Below, in pieces: positions 24,588 through 27,680 of a stretch of 27,680 nt of DNA. The stretch is from Bacteroidales bacterium. GTDB lineage: Bacteria; Bacteroidota; Bacteroidia; Bacteroidales; Bacteroidaceae. The stretch covers positions 1 through 27,680 of the forward strand of contig SFID01000013.1 of assembly GCA_004555425.1 (NCBI GenBank), in the 5' to 3' direction. The notes under the pieces were generated by a model, which was not told the origin of the DNA, did no database searches, and was given only the letters and a program-made list of their open reading frames with translations. How positions within the stretch are numbered: position 1 is the stretch's first letter; each line of letters begins with the position of its first letter. A program made the position numbers and the translations under genes.

Positions 24588-27503
24588 GTGAAACGTCTTC
24601 CCCTTCTCCTTCTGTGTCTCGTGCTTTTGACGGGCTGTTCGACCAAGAAAAATACGTCGGGCAGCCGCTTCTGGCATTCCTTCACGGCGCGCTTCAACAC
24701 CTACCACAACGGCAACGAAGCCTACAAGGAGGGAATGATTGCCAAGGAAACGGGCAACAAGGACAACTATACCGAGATGCTGCCCTTCTTTATGGTCGAA
24801 AACACCAAGTCGGCCCAACTCGGCGCGTCCAATTTCGAGACGGCCATTACTAAATGCGAGAAGGCCATCCACCTGCACTCTATCAAGAAGAAGCCGGTGC
24901 TCTCGGCCAACAAGACGCGCTCGCCCAAGACCAAGGCCTACCTGCAGCGCAAGGAGTTCAACCCCTTCCTGAAGCACGCTTGGCTGCTCATGGGCCGCGC
25001 GCAGTACCAGAAGGGCGACTTCATCGCCGCCGCATCCACCTTCTCCTATATCACGCGCCTCTATGCCGCCGAGCCCATCGTGGCCAACGAAGCCCGCCTC
25101 TGGATGGCGCGTTCCTACACGGCCATGGATTGGTACTACGATGCCGAAGATGCCCTCGGCCGCGCCCTCCGCGACACAATTCCCTCCAGCCTCCGCCAGA
25201 CACTCAACGATACGCAGGCCGACCTGTTCCTCAGCCAAGGAAAATACGAGGAGGCCGTGCCGCTCCTGCAGAAGGCTGCCAAAGCCGAGCGCCGCAAACT
25301 GCCCAAGGCGCGCCTCTACTTCCTCCTCGGACAGGTCCATCGTGAACTGGGCCACAAGCGGGAGGCCTACAAGGCCCTGCGCAAATGCTTGAAGCAAAAC
25401 CCGCCCTACGAACTGGCCTTCAATGCCCGCATCCTCCAGACCGAAGTGCTGGCCGATGCCAAGACGGCCCGCAAGATGGTGAGCCGCCTGCAACGCATGG
25501 CGCGCTCCAATAATAATAAGGACTACCTGGACCAGGTGTATTACGCCATGGGAAATATCTACATGGCCCAAAACGACACTGCCCGAGCCATCGGTGCCTA
25601 CGAGAAGGGTCGCCAGAAGGGAACGCGCTCGGGCATTGAGAAGGGGGTGCTCCTCCTCCGCCTTGCGGGCATCTACTGGGAGCAGGCGGACTACGAGAAA
25701 GCCCAGAAATGCTACGCCGAAGCCCTCGGCATGATTGACAAGGAGTACGATGGCTATGCCGACATCGCCCGCCGCTCGAAAATCCTCGACGAACTGGTGC
25801 CCTACACCTCGGCCGTCAGGTTGCAGGACAGCCTCCTGTGGCTCTCCACCACCAGCGAGGAAGAGCGCAACGCTGCCATCGACCGCGTCATCGCCGACCT
25901 CCGACGCCAAGAGGAGGAGGCACGCCGCGCCAAGGCCGACAGCGCAGCCGCTGCCCGACAGCAGAACGGACAGACCTTCCAACTGATGGACCGCCAGCAA
26001 GGGCAGCCACCGCAGATGAACACTCAGAACACGGGCCAGCAGCAGCAGGATTGGTACTTCTACAACACACCACTCGTGCAGCAAGGCAAACAGGACTTCC
26101 TCCGCCAATGGGGACGCCGCAAGAACGAGGACGACTGGCGGCGCGCCAACAAATCCGTGCTGGCCACGGCCACAGACAACGAGGGCTACGACTATGCGGC
26201 CGAAGACTCCCTCGCCGCCCTCCAGGATTCCCTCCAGGGCGACACCACCGCCATTGCCGCCGCAGCCGAAGATTCCCTGGCCAACGACCCCCACGAGCGC
26301 GCCTACTATCTCAAGCAGATTCCCTTCACGGACGAGGCCAAGGCCGCCGCCCACGACATTATTCGCGACGGCCTCTACAATGCCGGCATCATCGAAAAAG
26401 ACAAACTGGAGGACTTCCCCCTGGCCGCAACCACCCTCCAGCGACTTTGCAACGACTATCCCGACTGCCCAGAGCGCGAGGACGCTTTCTATCAACTCTT
26501 CCAGCTCTACTCGCGCTGGGGCAATACGGAGCGCGCCAACCACTACCGCAACCTCCTGGCGCAGCACTATCCCGAGGGACAGATGACGGCCGTCATCACT
26601 GCGCCCGACTACGAATACTTCGCGCGCCACGGCCTCGCCATCGAGGATTCCCTCTATCGCGCCACCTATCAGGCCTACCGCAACCACGCCAAGGCGGAGG
26701 TGAACGCCAACTTTGAGGTTTCTTCATCGAAATTCCCCAACGGCGCCAACCGCCCGAAGTTCATCTTCGTCCATGCCCTCAGCCGTCTTGCCACAGACGA
26801 GCCCAAGGATGTGGCCAACGAACTGCGACAACTCGTCAAGGACTATCCCAAGAGCGATGTCAGCGAAATGGCGGGCATGATTGTCAAGGGAATCGAGAGT
26901 GGGCGTACGCTGGGCAGCGGCACCTTCGACGTGGGCTCGCTCTGGTCGCGCCGCAGCAGCCAAGCGCGCCAGGAGGCCGACAGCATCAGTCAGGGGCGCG
27001 CCCTGCAGCCCGACCGCCTCGTGCCCTTCGTCTGCCTCATCGCCTATCCCACCGATTCGCTCAACGACAACCAGTTGCTCTACGACGTGGCCCACTTCAA
27101 TTTCACGGGATTCATGGTGCGCAATTTCGATATGACCTTTGCACGCGACCGCGAAATCACGCAGTTGCGCATCGCAGGCTTCCGCAACTACGACGAGGCC
27201 CACGCTTACGCCCAGCGCCTGATAGCCGTGCCCAGCCTCAGCCAACAGTTGCAGCACGCCCGCATCGTCATCATCTCGCAAGCCAACCTCGAACTCCTAG
27301 GCACGGCCTACAGTTTCGACGAATACAAAGCGTTCTACGACAAAACCTTCGCCCCGCTGCAAATCAACCCCTCCCTGCCCATTGATACGGAGGACAACCA
27401 AATCGAGCAGCATTACGAAGACGAATATACACCCGAAGAACTCGAACGCCTCAAGAACGGCAGCACCACCGAGGATGGCGGCGACGACGATGGGTGGTAT
27501 TAG
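24588..27503 (+). CDS. porW: PorW/SprE-like TPR lipoprotein of the type IX secretion system
   Basis: A large outer-membrane lipoprotein needed for T9SS function in relatives, where PorW/SprE links the PorK-PorN ring to the Sov/SprA translocon. The GTG at 24588 is chosen as start because it opens a clean lipoprotein signal (VKRLPLLLLCLVLLTGC, lipobox LTGC, acylated Cys17); the frame is open back to 24402, over the znuB-like gene, but those residues look random. The product is 971 residues. Residues about 90-420 are helical TPR-like repeats, then a Gln- and Ala-rich linker (about 425-485), then the family signature WYFYNTPLVQQGKQDF and QWGRRKNEDDWRRANK (489-522), more TPR-like helices, and a C-terminal domain (about 800-930). 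It ends with a low-complexity acidic tail. Confidence 0.88.
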   Translation: MKRLPLLLLCLVLLTGCSTKKNTSGSRFWHSFTARFNTYHNGNEAYKEGMIAKETGNKDNYTEMLPFFMVENTKSAQLGASNFETAITKCEKAIHLHSIKKKPVLSANKTRSPKTKAYLQRKEFNPFLKHAWLLMGRAQYQKGDFIAAASTFSYITRLYAAEPIVANEARLWMARSYTAMDWYYDAEDALGRALRDTIPSSLRQTLNDTQADLFLSQGKYEEAVPLLQKAAKAERRKLPKARLYFLLGQVHRELGHKREAYKALRKCLKQNPPYELAFNARILQTEVLADAKTARKMVSRLQRMARSNNNKDYLDQVYYAMGNIYMAQNDTARAIGAYEKGRQKGTRSGIEKGVLLLRLAGIYWEQADYEKAQKCYAEALGMIDKEYDGYADIARRSKILDELVPYTSAVRLQDSLLWLSTTSEEERNAAIDRVIADLRRQEEEARRAKADSAAAARQQNGQTFQLMDRQQGQPPQMNTQNTGQQQQDWYFYNTPLVQQGKQDFLRQWGRRKNEDDWRRANKSVLATATDNEGYDYAAEDSLAALQDSLQGDTTAIAAAAEDSLANDPHERAYYLKQIPFTDEAKAAAHDIIRDGLYNAGIIEKDKLEDFPLAATTLQRLCNDYPDCPEREDAFYQLFQLYSRWGNTERANHYRNLLAQHYPEGQMTAVITAPDYEYFARHGLAIEDSLYRATYQAYRNHAKAEVNANFEVSSSKFPNGANRPKFIFVHALSRLATDEPKDVANELRQLVKDYPKSDVSEMAGMIVKGIESGRTLGSGTFDVGSLWSRRSSQARQEADSISQGRALQPDRLVPFVCLIAYPTDSLNDNQLLYDVAHFNFTGFMVRNFDMTFARDREITQLRIAGFRNYDEAHAYAQRLIAVPSLSQQLQHARIVIISQANLELLGTAYSFDEYKAFYDKTFAPLQINPSLPIDTEDNQIEQHYEDEYTPEELERLKNGSTTEDGGDDDGWY

Positions 27504-27680
27504 GAGAGTTAGGGGTAAGTGCGGGTTGACCCTTCAAGGCGTCCGCATCCGTATGTTATTTAGAAGAATTTCATTGAAAGGGCAATGTACCGCACGTTGC
27601 TAGCAACGTGTGGCTCAGCGGAAATGTTGGCTCATTGATAACTACTTCAAAGAGTACAAACATCTGAAAACCGCTGAGCC
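27504..27680. repeat. Second copy of the palindromic element, cut by the window edge
   Basis: The arm at 27582-27622 matches the left arm at 6827-6867 at all but one position (TAGCAACG versus TTGCAACG). The flanking CATTGAAA upstream is also shared. After a 48-nt loop of unrelated sequence the right arm begins at 27671 (CCGCTGAGCC) and runs off the window. Nothing else is seen between the PorW stop codon and the element. Confidence 0.8.

Overview
The window looks like chromosome of a Bacteroidales bacterium, most likely Prevotellaceae-like. The reasons are: promoter boxes of the Bacteroidetes type (TTTG, about 20 nt, TAnnTTTG); secreted proteins ending in type IX secretion (T9SS) sorting tails, including the short Y-D-L-x-G-R-R form common in Prevotella; two T9SS components (PorX and PorW/SprE); and Bacteroidetes forms of CvfB and AroA. 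Coding DNA is GC-rich and the spacers are AT-rich. The genus is an inference. No rRNA, tRNA, CRISPR array, phage gene or transposase gene was seen.

Layout. 1-336: non-coding. 337-5052 (+): very large secreted sialidase with an N-terminal SGNH esterase domain. 5053-5645: spacer with a terminator, a hairpin and a 22-nt palindromic tandem repeat. 5646-6761 (+): GDP-mannose 4,6-dehydratase (gmd). 6762-7042: a large palindromic element, then a terminator between convergent genes. 13778-7043 (-): two-gene operon of large paralogous surface or secreted proteins (beta-propeller, fibronectin-like and choice-of-anchor J domains) with T9SS tails. 13779-15346: 1.57 kb without a convincing gene, but with two predicted short transcripts, a hairpin-rich MITE-like element, paired operator-like palindromes and an inverted-repeat element. 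16180-15347 (-): CvfB-like S1 protein. 17101-16451 (-): LolD-type ABC ATPase. 17560-19113 (+): PorX. 19197-21896 (+): calcium P-type ATPase. 21958-23190 (+): aroA, with an almost leaderless promoter. 23199-23621 (+): small conserved membrane-anchored protein. 23744-24535 (+): metal ABC permease (ZnuB-like). 24588-27503 (+): PorW/SprE-like TPR lipoprotein. 27504-27680: start of a second copy of the palindromic element.

How it fits together. The recurring theme is type IX secretion. PorX (regulator) and PorW (outer-membrane lipoprotein of the machine) lie within 10 kb of three predicted cargo proteins. The sialidase probably serves mucin or host-glycan foraging, with its esterase domain a candidate for removing O-acetyl groups that block sialidase action. 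gmd makes the GDP-fucose precursor for surface glycans. The remaining genes (aroA, lolD-like, cvfB-like, Ca-ATPase, znuB-like) are ordinary housekeeping functions.

The least explained DNA is the 13.8-15.3 kb spacer and several families of short inverted or tandem repeats that occupy nearly every long intergenic gap.
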